64,000 nucleotides of DNA, taken from NCBI GenBank assembly GCA_003676145.1, contig NAUB01000035.1, positions 1 through 64,000 on the forward strand, read 5' to 3'. The position numbers were made by a program, and so were the translations under genes. The notes beneath the pieces are model-generated. The model searched no databases and was not told the origin of the DNA. It saw nothing but the letters and a program-made list of their open reading frames with translations. Shown here piece after piece: positions 28,058-37,340 of the stretch (positions are counted from its first letter, which is position 1; each line of letters starts with the position of its first letter). The DNA is from a gamma proteobacterium symbiont of Stewartia floridana (GTDB taxonomy: Bacteria; Pseudomonadota; Gammaproteobacteria; Chromatiales; Chromatiaceae).

Positions 28058-29037
28058 CGTTTTGTATTCGACCGTGAGTCATCAGGTAAAAGACCCAAAT
28101 GATTTGCCTGGTTTCTCAACTCAGTGTAATCGTCCACGCTGGCCGATATGAAGCCACCGGCCATCTCGGTTCGCTCCCAGTGGTAGAGCCCATCGCGATC
28201 GCCACCCTGCGGTTTAAAAGCGATGAGGGCCTCGCGAACCGCCTCTCGAACACCAACCGGCACCCCGGTGCCAGAGAAAATACCGCTCGACGGAAAAATC
28301 TCAGATGCCGCAAGGGCCCGCACGGCGCCGGATTCGATCAGCCGCTCTGCCATCGTATCCTGTAATCCACAGGCGTCAGCCCCACCCGTGAGCACCGCCT
28401 CGGCGCAGTCGCGGTGAGAGCCGGTGAAAAAGTGTCCAGCGAAATCCGCCAGGGATATACCGGCATTGTCGAACATGATCCGTGGTATCCAGTATCCCTG
28501 GGTTGAGGTGCGACTGCCGAACGCAACACGTTTACCTTTCAGGTCGGTCAAGCTTCGCAATGGACTGTCCGGAGCCACTATGATGATCGAACGATAACCG
28601 TGTTCGCCCTTGGCGTTCACACCCCTCACCAGCGGCTCTATCGCCGTATCGCCCTGCGCGGTCAGGTAGGTACCGGCACCGATTGCCGCAAAATGCAATT
28701 GCCCGGAAACAAGGTCCTTGAGCAGGCCCTTGGCATCCTTACTGAAATGAAGCCTGAACCGAAAGTCGGTGTGACGGCTCAGATAGTCCAGCAGCGGCAG
28801 ATACTGTCGTGCATCCTCGCGCGGACCATTTCGCAGATCGAAGCCGAACAGATACTCCTCTACCTGCTTGCCTGGGGAGTTATCCAACACCTGCGCGATC
28901 TCTTCAGTCGTCGCGACATCGTCAAGGTCGATTTTGCCTGGACCGCCGGCATCGCCGCAGCCGTTCAGAAACAAACCCAGGATCATGCCAAGCAGGCAAG
29001 GAAGAGCGCGGTGGGTATTGACAGTGATGTGTCTCAT
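28054..29037 (-). CDS. PhnD-like periplasmic substrate-binding lipoprotein
   Basis: The product (~327 residues) has a lipoprotein signal with lipobox LNGC. A PhnD/phosphonate-type binding fold follows: LHFAAIGAGTYL, SLTDLKGKRVAFGSRTSTQGYWIP and FTGSHRDCAEAVLTGGADA are typical. Related proteins bind phosphonate, phosphate-like or other small anions for ABC importers. No permease or ATPase gene is nearby. It overlaps the histidine kinase gene, so a sensing role is more likely than transport. ATG 29037 is chosen; a GTG at 29055 is possible. Confidence 0.88.
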   Translation of the reverse strand: MRHITVNTHRALPCLLGMILGLFLNGCGDAGGPGKIDLDDVATTEEIAQVLDNSPGKQVEEYLFGFDLRNGPREDARQYLPLLDYLSRHTDFRFRLHFSKDAKGLLKDLVSGQLHFAAIGAGTYLTAQGDTAIEPLVRGVNAKGEHGYRSIIIVAPDSPLRSLTDLKGKRVAFGSRTSTQGYWIPRIMFDNAGISLADFAGHFFTGSHRDCAEAVLTGGADACGLQDTMAERLIESGAVRALAASEIFPSSGIFSGTGVPVGVREAVREALIAFKPQGGDRDGLYHWERTEMAGGFISASVDDYTELRNQANHLGLLPDDSRSNTKR

Positions 29038-29237
29038 ACGCAGTCTGATGCTCACAGTGAGTTCAGTTACTCACACTGGCATCCGTTATTAATTAATGAA
29101 AGTGTATACCATGCATTCTCGCACCGCCATCTTGGAGAGGAGGTAAAATAACAGAGTTTATAAGCCATTTTTATTGGAATTTATTGAAACAAATCCCACA
29201 AAAAAACCTTTCCTAAGAAGATGCACAATACGATTAT

Positions 29238-29430
29238 CTGATGAAATGGATGTTCAGATTTCGAGTAGTATAACGGGCCAGACGCTCGTTGTATCGTCGT
29301 ATAGAATCTTGCGATGAGACTGCAGAAGCAGATTCGGTTTGGTTATGCCCATGAGAGATTTGGGCGAAAGGTTGCAGAGCCAGATCACCCCTCACAGATC
29401 GGGTGATCTTCATGCTCCAGGAAAACAATA
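29238..29430. repeat. ~200-bp direct repeat, right copy
   Basis: This non-coding stretch repeats the sequence upstream of maeB (22822-23023) in the same orientation, with only scattered differences in the first ~120 bp. It also holds a perfect 9-bp hairpin, AGATCACCC/GGGTGATCT (within 29380-29410), which the left copy lacks. It lies just upstream of the lipoprotein gene of the signalling island. The flanking stretches to 29602 show no gene. Confidence 0.85.
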
Positions 29431-29602
29431 ACAGAATTCAGCAGATCAGAGTCTGCCAACCGTTGCTGTTTCACCGAGCGGCTGAACATTCATCTGTGCT
29501 TCCCGGCAAAAAATAAGACAACTTCCGTAGATGCCCAGCCACACCACCCGACAGATAATATGGATTTTCCGACCTTCGGTGACAGTGGTAGCGAATAGCT
29601 GA

Positions 29603-31186
29603 CTAGCCGTTGAGCTGTCTGACCAGAACCTCCAGCTCTTTCGCGGTATCTTCCAATCCGACTGCGGCATTCGATGACTGCTGTGCAACCTCGGCTGTCT
29701 GGCCGGAGATTCCATTGATATTGTTAATGTTGTGTGAGATCTCATCGACGACTGCATGCTGTTGCTCTACTGCACTGGCGATACTGACATTGAGCTCGGT
29801 CACACTGATGACCGACTCCTGAATCAGGTCAAGCTCGGTGCGCAGTTTGGAGATCTTCTCTACCACCTGCTGCATTTGCTCCCGATTACCGGTCATATCA
29901 CTACGAACCCTGCTTATATCACCATCAAGTTTACCGAGCAGGGATTTGATGTTTTTGGTTGACTCTTTAGTCTGATTTGCCAGCAATCGCACCTGGTCGG
30001 CGACTACCGCAAAACCACGACCGTGCTGGCCGGCTCTCGCGGCCTCGATGGCGGCGTTGAGTGCCAGCAGATTGGTCTGCTCAGAGATCTCATCAATGAA
30101 TCGCAACACGCCGTCGACGGCGCGGAAATCCTCTGTCAACTGGTCGATGACCCGACCGATATGCTCTACCTGCCCGTTCAGGTCATTGATCTCGTCGGTA
30201 GCGCTCTCAAGAGCCTGACTACCCTCTTTGACCTGGGTTCTGGTGTCCTGGGTCTTTTCCGCTGTGGTGTTGGCGTTGCGCGCAATCTCTTCGATGGTGG
30301 CATTCATCTCGGTGACGGCAGTGGCCACCTGTTCGACTTCCTCTTCCATCTGCTTCACGTTGCCGAGACTCTGTTCAGCTGCGCTGGTCGAGGAGGTAGC
30401 CGCCTGCATCAGGTATTGAGCAAAATGTTGAAGCCGCCCCACCACGGTATTGAGCTTCGACTGCTGCATCAGAAGTGAATGCTCCACTGTAGATGCCTCC
30501 TGTCCCCTGCCGGAATAGACAAATTCCATCAGATCGTTGTCGGCGTAGTGCTTGGCGGTTTTTCGCAGCGTAGCGAGGGGACGAGTCGCCAGATGGGCGA
30601 TGAGGAAAGCCAATGGCAGTCCGGCGATGAGGGCCAGCAGACCATATAGAGGCGACAGCTGTCCGCTGAGGATTCCTGCCCCAATCCCTGTCAGAATCAT
30701 GGCGGACATGATAACAAACGCGAGGTGGGCATAGTTGAAGCGAAACTGCAGCCTACCCAGTAGGCCAAGTCCGCCCTTTTTCTTATTGACGAGACGGTAG
30801 AGTTTGTCAGCCCGCTCCACCTGCTCCCGGGTGGGCGCATACCTGACCGACTGATAACCACTCAGGTGCTCTCCCTCATAGACCGGGGAGACATAGGCGT
30901 GAACCCAGTAGAAGTCGCCGTTCTTACAGCGGTTTTTTACCACCCCGATCCAGGGTTTGCCCGCCTGCAGAGTCTGCCAGAGATTTTCGAAAGCCAACGG
31001 GGGCATATCGGGATGACGCACGATGTTGTGACTGCTGCCGATAAGCTCTTCGCGGCTGAAGCCGCTGATGCGCACAAACACGTCGTTGACAGAGGTGATC
31101 ATGCCCTTGAGGTCGGTAGTGGATATGATTCGCTCATCCTGCCCGTAAGTAACTTCTCTATCGGTGACCGGGAGGTTGGTTTTCAT
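29603..31186 (-). CDS. Aer-like methyl-accepting chemotaxis protein with PAS domain
   Basis: The 527-residue product starts with a PAS domain (~10-125) of the Aer type, containing [20 protein letters not shown] and [12 protein letters not shown], which often binds FAD for redox sensing. Two closely spaced membrane helices at ~155-200 and a HAMP-like segment follow. The signalling domain has the conserved hairpin [31 protein letters not shown]. It should relay redox or energy status to CheA/CheW. A GAGGAG site precedes the ATG. No other chemotaxis genes are in the window. Confidence 0.93.
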   Translation of the reverse strand: MKTNLPVTDREVTYGQDERIISTTDLKGMITSVNDVFVRISGFSREELIGSSHNIVRHPDMPPLAFENLWQTLQAGKPWIGVVKNRCKNGDFYWVHAYVSPVYEGEHLSGYQSVRYAPTREQVERADKLYRLVNKKKGGLGLLGRLQFRFNYAHLAFVIMSAMILTGIGAGILSGQLSPLYGLLALIAGLPLAFLIAHLATRPLATLRKTAKHYADNDLMEFVYSGRGQEASTVEHSLLMQQSKLNTVVGRLQHFAQYLMQAATSSTSAAEQSLGNVKQMEEEVEQVATAVTEMNATIEEIARNANTTAEKTQDTRTQVKEGSQALESATDEINDLNGQVEHIGRVIDQLTEDFRAVDGVLRFIDEISEQTNLLALNAAIEAARAGQHGRGFAVVADQVRLLANQTKESTKNIKSLLGKLDGDISRVRSDMTGNREQMQQVVEKISKLRTELDLIQESVISVTELNVSIASAVEQQHAVVDEISHNINNINGISGQTAEVAQQSSNAAVGLEDTAKELEVLVRQLNG

Positions 31187-31401
31187 GTTGTAAGCTCCTC
31201 ATCGGTGCTCCCCGGCGAATTGGCTAACAATCCTGTCCTTAGGGGCTGCAAGGGAGAAGGGTGCCAGGCACATTTTATTCGAGAGAACTGGTATTAATTA
31301 TAGCGGTGATGGAGCCAGTTTCTTGAGTACGGATATCGCTGTGATCAAGCAAACAAACTCTGATTCAAAATCTATTTTACGAGTATTTTCAGGCTGATAG
31401 A

Positions 31402-32004
31402 TCAACCGGATCTGACACTCATAAACGCAATATCGAGTACTGCAATGGCCACGATCCAGCTGGCTACAACACGCATTGCGATGCGCTGCCAGCCCTCTGT
31501 GTAACGACTTGCGACCAGAGTTGCGGAGAAGTAGAAACAGATCGCTGAAGACAGGAAGCCAACTATGAGTGCAGATCCAGCCGCAGGATCGTCGTTTACA
31601 GCCTCCCCGGCTTCCAGACCGGTCAGCATGCCAGTTACAAGAACCACGACCAGCACCACTCCCGTAGGGATCCGCAGGTTGGTCAGAACCAGCAGTCCGA
31701 GGACGATCAGGTAGCCACGAGCATACAACCCCAGCGCTGACGGATCTCCCGGTATCTGCAAGCCCACAACAGCGGTCAGAAGACCAATGCCAAGCGCTGC
31801 CACCTGAATGATAGCGAGCCGAAGTTCGTTGGGTTGTGCCAGCAAAGCCACGATTAGCACGGGCAGCAGGAACTCGAGTGCAGTGAAGAACAGCACTACA
31901 CCATCCGAGATCTGATGTAACGTGTCGGCATTGCCATGAGCATAAGCTGGTGTTGAAAAGGCAGCGGCCCCTACCATCAACAGAAACACCGCGTGACCTG
32001 CCAA
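31402..32004 (-). CDS. HupE-like membrane protein of the nickel operon
   Basis: The 200-residue product has a signal-like N-terminus ending in AYAHG and about six hydrophobic helices. It resembles HupE/UreJ-type proteins in layout but lacks the clear HP-x4-DH motif of its neighbour. It starts with TTG two bases after the hupE stop, with GAGGC upstream. Position as the last gene of a NikR-controlled operon points to metal uptake. The exact function is inferred. Confidence 0.72.
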   Translation of the reverse strand: MAGHAVFLLMVGAAAFSTPAYAHGNADTLHQISDGVVLFFTALEFLLPVLIVALLAQPNELRLAIIQVAALGIGLLTAVVGLQIPGDPSALGLYARGYLIVLGLLVLTNLRIPTGVVLVVVLVTGMLTGLEAGEAVNDDPAAGSALIVGFLSSAICFYFSATLVASRYTEGWQRIAMRVVASWIVAIAVLDIAFMSVRSG

Positions 32005-32006
32005 AC

Positions 32007-32657
32007 TCAGAGGCCTCTTCCAATCGCAAGCAGCAGAAAATAGCCACCCACTGCCGCGATACCGACACCCATAGTTCGCACCGCAGTTTTTCCCGCCGGC
32101 CAGCGATAGAGCAGACCGAAGGCGATTCCGCCGACATGAAGAAGACCGGTTGCGACAACAAAGCCGGCCGCATAGAGAAGGGGAACTCCGAAGTCAGGCA
32201 GTGCAGCGCCATGTGGATGGCCGTGATAAATCGCGAAAAAAGCAATCGCCAGAAAGGCAATCGCCAATGGCGGACGAGCATTGGCGGCCACCATGCCGCC
32301 TAGAAAGATCGCGGAAGCCGCGATGCCGATACCGATTGCGGGCAGCGGGAAATCGAGTATGCCCAACACAGCACCAACAGTCATTATCAAGGGAAAAGCG
32401 ATTGGCAGAATCCAAATCGCGGGCGCACCCAGGATGGCACCCCAAAGACCTACGGCCACCATGGCAACCACATGGTCCAGCCCTGTGACCGGATGGAGCA
32501 GGCCGCTGACGAAGCCTCCATCGCCGCTAATGCCCACCTCCACATGGCCTAAAACCACACCCGGAAGTAATGCGCACAACGCCAGAAGCGCTATTGCCAG
32601 ACACGAAACAGTGCCGGCATGGCCGGTACGTCTGCGCTGAATGTCTGTGTCTAACAA
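32007..32657 (-). CDS. hupE: HupE/UreJ-family nickel permease
   Basis: The 216-residue product has a cleavable N-terminal segment and about six more helices. The family motif HPVTGLDH occurs in the first helix after the signal, followed by MVAVGLWG. A second His-rich loop is YHGHPHGA. HupE/UreJ proteins import Ni2+ for hydrogenase or urease. The start appears to be TTG, 17 bases after the preceding stop. It lies in the operon downstream of a NikR box, which supports nickel as substrate. No hydrogenase or urease gene is in the window. Confidence 0.87.
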   Translation of the reverse strand: MLDTDIQRRRTGHAGTVSCLAIALLALCALLPGVVLGHVEVGISGDGGFVSGLLHPVTGLDHVVAMVAVGLWGAILGAPAIWILPIAFPLIMTVGAVLGILDFPLPAIGIGIAASAIFLGGMVAANARPPLAIAFLAIAFFAIYHGHPHGAALPDFGVPLLYAAGFVVATGLLHVGGIAFGLLYRWPAGKTAVRTMGVGIAAVGGYFLLLAIGRGL

Positions 32658-32674
32658 GGTAGTTATTACCGAAA

Positions 32675-33691
32675 TCAGAACAGTGAGGAGAAGGTGAAGA
32701 TCAGTCTATAGTCTTCGCTACCTTCGCCACCTTGTTGCTGACTCTCTTCGTTAAGCTCCGTCCAAATCGGCGACTTCAATCCGAACACTGCGCTGATGTT
32801 ATCCCAGTACACCCGAACACCCGGCAACGCATATATCATGTCACCACCGGTGGCCGTTTCATCAACACCGTTGGTACGATCCCGCCCCAGATGCAGATAT
32901 TGCGCTTCCATGGATAAGTCCACTCGCAATTTGCGATCGAGATCGGTATAGGCGCGATAGATCAGTGCACTGTTGGCCCGGATCTCCTGTCCGAACTTTG
33001 TACGGTTGCCGTCATCGTACTCGTACTCCTGAAAGCCAATCGTCGACAACTCCTGATTAAATGTCCACTGCGGTGACAGCATCTTCGTTGCGGTCAGACC
33101 AAGGGACCACGACGGCTTGCCGAAGCCAGTAGATTTCCCCGCATCAATCGAGCCGTCGTCGAGACGCAAATCCGCATCCCCGGTAGGTAGTGTGAAGCCG
33201 CCAAACAGCGTGAAATGCCAGTCCTCGAGGTCGTCGAGACTTTCATTATCCGGGATCAGCCGCCAGCCTTCGTCATATTTGAAACCGACCTGGCCCATCA
33301 CCGAGACGTCAGCAAACCCGCGGGAGTCCAAGCCTCCGGGTTCATCGACCTTGCTGTGGTAAGGGAGAAACAGATAAGCAGAGAACCAGGAGGCCACACC
33401 GTAGCCCACTCCGGCCATCCAGTAGTTCGCGTAATCGCTCTCAGGGTTGGCTGGATCCGAGTCGTAGGTCTCATACTTGGCGTGATCGAGCTTAAGATAT
33501 GCCAGGGTTCCGCCCGCCGGTAGGGTGGCCGAAGTCGCGGACTCGACCGGCGCACCAGGCCCACGCAAACCGGCTGCGCCCAGCCCTGCCACGCCATGGT
33601 GGGAAAAGCAAGGAACGCTCACCCCGGCAAGCGCGCATGCCACAAAGATGCGTCTGCTTATCGAAAGGTGCTCTGTGAGAGTATTCGCCAT
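32675..33691 (-). CDS. Outer-membrane β-barrel protein of the nickel operon
   Basis: The 338-residue product has a signal peptide (cleavage near CFSHH) and alternating aromatic/polar β-strands such as YANYWMAGVGYGVASWFSAYLFLPY and WHFTLFGGFTLPTGD. The last residue is Phe, as in barrels inserted by BAM. It resembles the MetA-pathway/phenol-degradation type of putative transporters. It is not TonB-dependent: there is no plug. It probably provides an outer-membrane route for nickel or a nickel chelate. It is 9 bases downstream of the DUF4198 gene. Confidence 0.78.
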   Translation of the reverse strand: MANTLTEHLSISRRIFVACALAGVSVPCFSHHGVAGLGAAGLRGPGAPVESATSATLPAGGTLAYLKLDHAKYETYDSDPANPESDYANYWMAGVGYGVASWFSAYLFLPYHSKVDEPGGLDSRGFADVSVMGQVGFKYDEGWRLIPDNESLDDLEDWHFTLFGGFTLPTGDADLRLDDGSIDAGKSTGFGKPSWSLGLTATKMLSPQWTFNQELSTIGFQEYEYDDGNRTKFGQEIRANSALIYRAYTDLDRKLRVDLSMEAQYLHLGRDRTNGVDETATGGDMIYALPGVRVYWDNISAVFGLKSPIWTELNEESQQQGGEGSEDYRLIFTFSSLF

Positions 33692-33700
33692 GAGTTTTTC

Positions 33701-34402
33701 CTATTGGATCTCGAATATGAGGATGGTTGAGCGTACCCGCTTGTCCGCACTATTGCTGTGCAGGGGCTCTTCCAGACTGGCCGTGATCAACTGCAGCCCC
33801 TTGTGTCGGATGCGCAGATTGATACGGCCATCGTCGCCAGTGACGCCGCGAGGGTCTCCATGGTAGGCCACCGTGACACCCTGTGCCGGCTCACCACGAA
33901 AAACGACCGCAAGGCGCAGCTTGTCACCAACCGTCAGGGCGAAGGGATTCTCGCTGAACACGAATTCAAGGTCGGTCGACAACGGATCACTCAGCCGCTC
34001 GCTCCAGGCCTCGACACGCTTGACGCTCTCGAGCGCATGCCAGCTTCGCAGCACGCCGAACAATTCGTCTTTAGGCTGATTTTTAGTGCCTGTCAGCGTC
34101 TGCGACCAGTAGCCCGAATCGGCAGTCACCATCAGCGCAATACAAGGCCCCTCCACACGCAATGGATAGCCTTCACCGACGACCGCAGGTGACGGAGTGA
34201 CTTCATTCGGTCGAAGACAATAGGTGCCAGTTATGATCTCTGGATCGAACGGCACCTCCTTTTCACCCTGGTGTTGGGAGAAACGATGACCTCGATGCAG
34301 CAGGTAGTCTTCAGCGTTTCGTTCGAACCAGTAATCGTGAGCATGGGAAGCTGTGGCGAGCAACGCTGCCGACACGGTCAACGATATTCTTGCTTGCGAC
34401 AT
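33701..34402 (-). CDS. DUF4198 periplasmic protein of the nickel operon
   Basis: The ~233-residue product has a signal peptide ending in SHA, after which the mature protein begins HDYWFER, as in DUF4198 proteins. The C-terminal half has an Ig-like/NikM-type domain with GDKLRLAVVFRGEPAQGVTVAYHG. DUF4198 proteins often accompany cobalt or nickel uptake genes and may bind metal through the N-terminal His. I chose the ATG at 34402; upstream Met codons would put the operator inside the gene. It is the first gene of the operon, 21 bases from the NikR box. Confidence 0.83.
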   Translation of the reverse strand: MSQARISLTVSAALLATASHAHDYWFERNAEDYLLHRGHRFSQHQGEKEVPFDPEIITGTYCLRPNEVTPSPAVVGEGYPLRVEGPCIALMVTADSGYWSQTLTGTKNQPKDELFGVLRSWHALESVKRVEAWSERLSDPLSTDLEFVFSENPFALTVGDKLRLAVVFRGEPAQGVTVAYHGDPRGVTGDDGRINLRIRHKGLQLITASLEEPLHSNSADKRVRSTILIFEIQ

Positions 34403-34422
34403 GATGGTTCTCATGATAATTG

Positions 34423-34449
34423 GTATGATAAATTGAAAAATTATCATAC
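34423..34449. promoter_or_regulatory. NikR operator in the nikR/nickel-operon divergent promoter
   Basis: GTATGATAA at 34423-34431 and TTATCATAC at 34441-34449 form a perfect inverted repeat. The half-sites GTATGA and TCATAC are those of the E. coli NikR box, with 15 bases between them (16 in E. coli). It lies 21 bases upstream of the DUF4198 gene and 81 bases upstream of nikR. Nickel-bound NikR would repress uptake and possibly its own gene. Confidence 0.88.
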
Positions 34450-34530
34450 ACATCGACAGCATACAATAGGCCCCCAACTCATGGGGGCATCCTGGGGTGC
34501 GCGTTTCTAATCCGCAATTGGAGAGAATTG

Positions 34531-35004
34531 ATGCAGAGAATGACTATCACGCTGGACGATGATTTGGTAAACGACTTCGAGAAATTTCTTTCCGACAATG
34601 GCTACCAAAACCGATCCGAGGCGATCCGGGATCTGCTACGTGAACGGATCGATGGGCAGAGACTGAAAGAGAATCCGAGTGGTAACTGCCTGGCTAACCT
34701 GACCTACGTCTTCAACCATCATGAGCGCAACCTCGCAAATCGCCTGACAGAGAGCCAGCATGCACACCACGACCTCAATATCGCGACCCTGCATGTGCAT
34801 CTGGATCATGACAATTGTATGGAAAGCGTTGTATTACGGGGACCAATCGAGCGGGTTCAGGCATTCGCCAATGCCACTATCGCCCAGCCCGGTGTTCGAC
34901 ATGGGAATCTTTACATGGTGCCAGCGAAAATTGCTGCGCAGACACACCAGCACGGATCAGGCCCGCAACCACATCGCCATGTGCACGTCCAGCCAAATTC
35001 CTAG
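34531..35004 (+). CDS. nikR: Nickel-responsive regulator NikR
   Basis: The 157-residue product has an N-terminal ribbon-helix-helix (RMTITLDDDLVNDFEKF, NRSEAIRDLLRERI) and a C-terminal ACT-like metal domain. The nickel ligands appear as a His in the HHDLN region, HVHLDH and Cys in DNCMESVVLRG, matching His76, His87, His89 and Cys95 of E. coli NikR. A His-rich C-terminal tail (HRHVHVQ) is unusual in length. ATG 34531 follows GAGAG; an adjacent TTG is unlikely. It is divergent from the nickel uptake operon, with the operator between. Confidence 0.95.
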   Translation: MQRMTITLDDDLVNDFEKFLSDNGYQNRSEAIRDLLRERIDGQRLKENPSGNCLANLTYVFNHHERNLANRLTESQHAHHDLNIATLHVHLDHDNCMESVVLRGPIERVQAFANATIAQPGVRHGNLYMVPAKIAAQTHQHGSGPQPHRHVHVQPNS

Positions 35005-35009
35005 CGGGT

Positions 35010-35059
35010 TGAAAAACAGACCCAGCAGGGCGTATTGGATTAGTGTTAACAGGCCCTAG
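35010..35059 (+). repeat. Interspersed repeat tail (copy 3)
   Basis: The 34-bp tail at 35026-35059, ending GTTAACAGGCCCTAG, matches 173-206. The match extends a little to the left into the hairpin arm (GAAAAACAGACCCAGCAGGG). The partner arm is missing, so this is a truncated copy. It lies 5 bases after the nikR stop codon. Confidence 0.6.
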
Positions 35060-35111
35060 ATAGGATTTGCCTCCCCAGCAAACAACAGAGGGCAGTCCTG
35101 ATGCCTAACCC

Positions 35112-36074
35112 TTATCCGGACGCTGCAGCCTCAAGCAGGTAGATGCCGAACAAGCCCTCTTCCGCCAGCCAGTGGCGCACCTTAACCATGCCGGCTTTTG
35201 ATGCCAGCTCGAGGAACTCCTCCGGTTCGTATTTGTAGGAGTTTTCCGTATGTACCGACTCACCCTGCTCAAGTTCAAAGCAACATCCATTCAGGTGCAA
35301 TAACTGATCCCGCTTACTGACAAGATGCATCTCGATACGTCCGGCTGCGGCGTTATAAAAAGCATGGTGATCGAACGATCTGGGATCGACCTCGATATCC
35401 AGTTCATCACGCATGCGATGCAACAGGTTTTTATTGAACTCCGCAGTCACGCCCGCCGCATCATTATAGGCAGCATTCAACACGCACTCGGATTTCTTGG
35501 TATCCAGGCCGATCAGCAGCATGCCCTCTTCGCCCATTATCTCGCGCACCATTTTGAGAAATTCTTCCGCTTCAGTCCGATCAAAATTACCCAGACTCGA
35601 GCCCGGAAAAAACACCAACCTCGGGCAGTCCGGCGCCTCATCCGGCAACGGCAGGGAATGAGAATAATCCACACACGCCGCATGCACCGGCAGCCATGGG
35701 TATTCAGCCGCCAGTTGCGTGGCCACGGTTTTGAGGTAGTCAAAAGAGATATCCATGGGCACAAAAGCCGAAGGCTTCAGATCATCCAGCAACAGGCGCA
35801 CTTTGCTGCCGCTGCCCACTCCCGGTTCGATCAGCAGACGATTCTGCCCAGTCAATGAAGCGATCTCGGCGGACAGTTCGGACAACAACTTGCACTCAAC
35901 CGAGGGCGGATAATACTCGGGTTGTTCACAGATCCGTTCGAAAAGCTCGGAACCCCGTTCATCATAGAAGAACTTCGGCGGTATGCTTTTATTCTCCTGC
36001 GACAGACCTTCGACGACGGCATCCAGGAAACTCAAGGCCGGCTGCTTGTGATCATGAAAGGTGACGTTCTGCAT
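35112..36074 (-). CDS. egtD: L-histidine Nα-methyltransferase EgtD
   Basis: The 320-residue product matches EgtD in length and motifs: PPKFFYDERGSELFE near the N-terminus, SAM site EPGVGSGSK, VPMDIS and FFPGSSLGNF. It trimethylates histidine to hercynine with SAM, the first step of ergothioneine synthesis. I set the start at 36074, where TGATG joins it to the egtB stop; a longer frame to 36113 would overlap egtB. It is the last gene of the DUF5996-egtB-egtD run. Confidence 0.95.
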   Translation of the reverse strand: MQNVTFHDHKQPALSFLDAVVEGLSQENKSIPPKFFYDERGSELFERICEQPEYYPPSVECKLLSELSAEIASLTGQNRLLIEPGVGSGSKVRLLLDDLKPSAFVPMDISFDYLKTVATQLAAEYPWLPVHAACVDYSHSLPLPDEAPDCPRLVFFPGSSLGNFDRTEAEEFLKMVREIMGEEGMLLIGLDTKKSECVLNAAYNDAAGVTAEFNKNLLHRMRDELDIEVDPRSFDHHAFYNAAAGRIEMHLVSKRDQLLHLNGCCFELEQGESVHTENSYKYEPEEFLELASKAGMVKVRHWLAEEGLFGIYLLEAAASG

Positions 36075-37339
36075 CAGACATCCTCCGCCAGACGCAGGCC
36101 GGTAAAGGCCCATCGTTCATTCGGGTAGAAAAAATTACGGTAAGTCGCGCGGGTGTGCCCTGCGGGTGTCACGGCGCTGCCGCCACGCAACACCATCTGG
36201 TTGGACATGAACTTACCGTTGTACTCACCCATGGTGCCTTCCAGGGGCTTGAAACCTGGATACGCCGTGTAGGGTGACGAGGTCCAGGCCCAAAGGTCGC
36301 CGAACCACTGGCCTTGTTCTGATGCAGGTATGGGGTGTAAAAAACCAGTGTCGGTAAAGTTACCTGTAACCGGCTTCAACGACAGCGCCAGTTCCAGTTC
36401 CGCTTCGAGTGGAAGGCGTTTGCCCGCCCAGCGCGCATAGGCGTCAGCTTCAAAATAGGAGAGGTGACAGACCGGCTCATGCTCATTGAGCTCACGCAAG
36501 CCAGCCAAAGTGAACTGTTGCCAGCCATCTTCGCTTTGTAGCCAATAGAGGGGGTGCGTCCAGTTTTCGTTTTTAATCAAAGCCCATCCATCCGACAGCC
36601 ATAACGCCACATCGTCGTATCCCCCATCCCTGATAAATTCAAGGTATTCGCCATTGGTGACAAAGCGGTCGGCCAAGAGATAGTCCCTCAGCAAGATCTG
36701 ATGGCGCGGCGTTTCGTTATCATAGGCGAAACCCTCACCGGCAAAACCGATCTCATGAATACCGCCGGTCTGTTCCAGCCAGCGCACGGGGCGGCTCTGG
36801 CCCTGTGGTATTTTCAGGTCGTCTCGGTAAGCCGGCTTGATCGGATTGACCGAGAAATTGTGTTTGACATCCATGAGCAGCAATTCCTGGTGCTGTTGTT
36901 CATGGTTTAAGCCAAGGGTCACGCGAAAAGCCAGTTCCTCACGGCGGGAGTCATCAATGTTCTGTATCAGCTGCACCATTTGTTCATCCACATAGGCGCG
37001 GTAGTCATAAATCTCAGCCACGGTTGGCCGTGACAGCAGTCCGCGATTCGGGCGCGGGTGCATCTGACCGTGCGTGTAGTAATAACTGTTGAACAGAAAA
37101 TCCATGACCGGACTAAAGGGTTTGTAAGCCGGATCAAAATGCGGCAAAACAAAAGCCTAAAAAAACCAGGTGACATGGGCAATATGCCACTTGGGTGGAC
37201 TGGTCTGCACAATGGACTGGATCTGATAGTCATCCGTCTGCAACGGACGACACAAAGTTTCGGTGTATCTCCGCACTTCGTGGAAGCGGTTGATCAACTT
37301 CTCGCGAGCGAGGATTTCTTTATCCACTGCTACTTGCAT
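36074..37339 (-). pseudogene. egtB: Ergothioneine sulfoxide synthase EgtB gene with in-frame amber codon
   Basis: The gene reads in one frame for 422 codons except for TAG at 37159-37157 (codon 61), within WHIAHVTWFF-stop-AFVLPHFDP. Relatives have Glu there (GAG), so one base change explains it. The N-terminal DinB-like part before the stop carries one predicted iron ligand (His52 or His55). The HX3HXE motif with the other ligands (His146, His150) and the C-terminal sulfatase-modifying-factor-like domain lie after it. EgtB joins hercynine to a thiol (γ-Glu-Cys or Cys) using iron and oxygen. Neither half alone could form the iron site. It may be a pseudogene, read-through or sequence error. 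Confidence 0.85.
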
Positions 37340-37340
37340 A

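Noticed and set aside
31298..32281. 327-residue minus-strand reading frame
   Set aside because: It overlaps hupE and the HupE-like gene in another frame and has a composition rich in Arg, Cys, Trp and Ser that looks like an out-of-frame reading.
17889..37339. General recoding of TAG (for example as pyrrolysine)
   Set aside because: Many clear genes end in TAG at the expected family length. Only two genes have it in frame, at positions where relatives would have Gln or Glu. Point mutation or base error is simpler.
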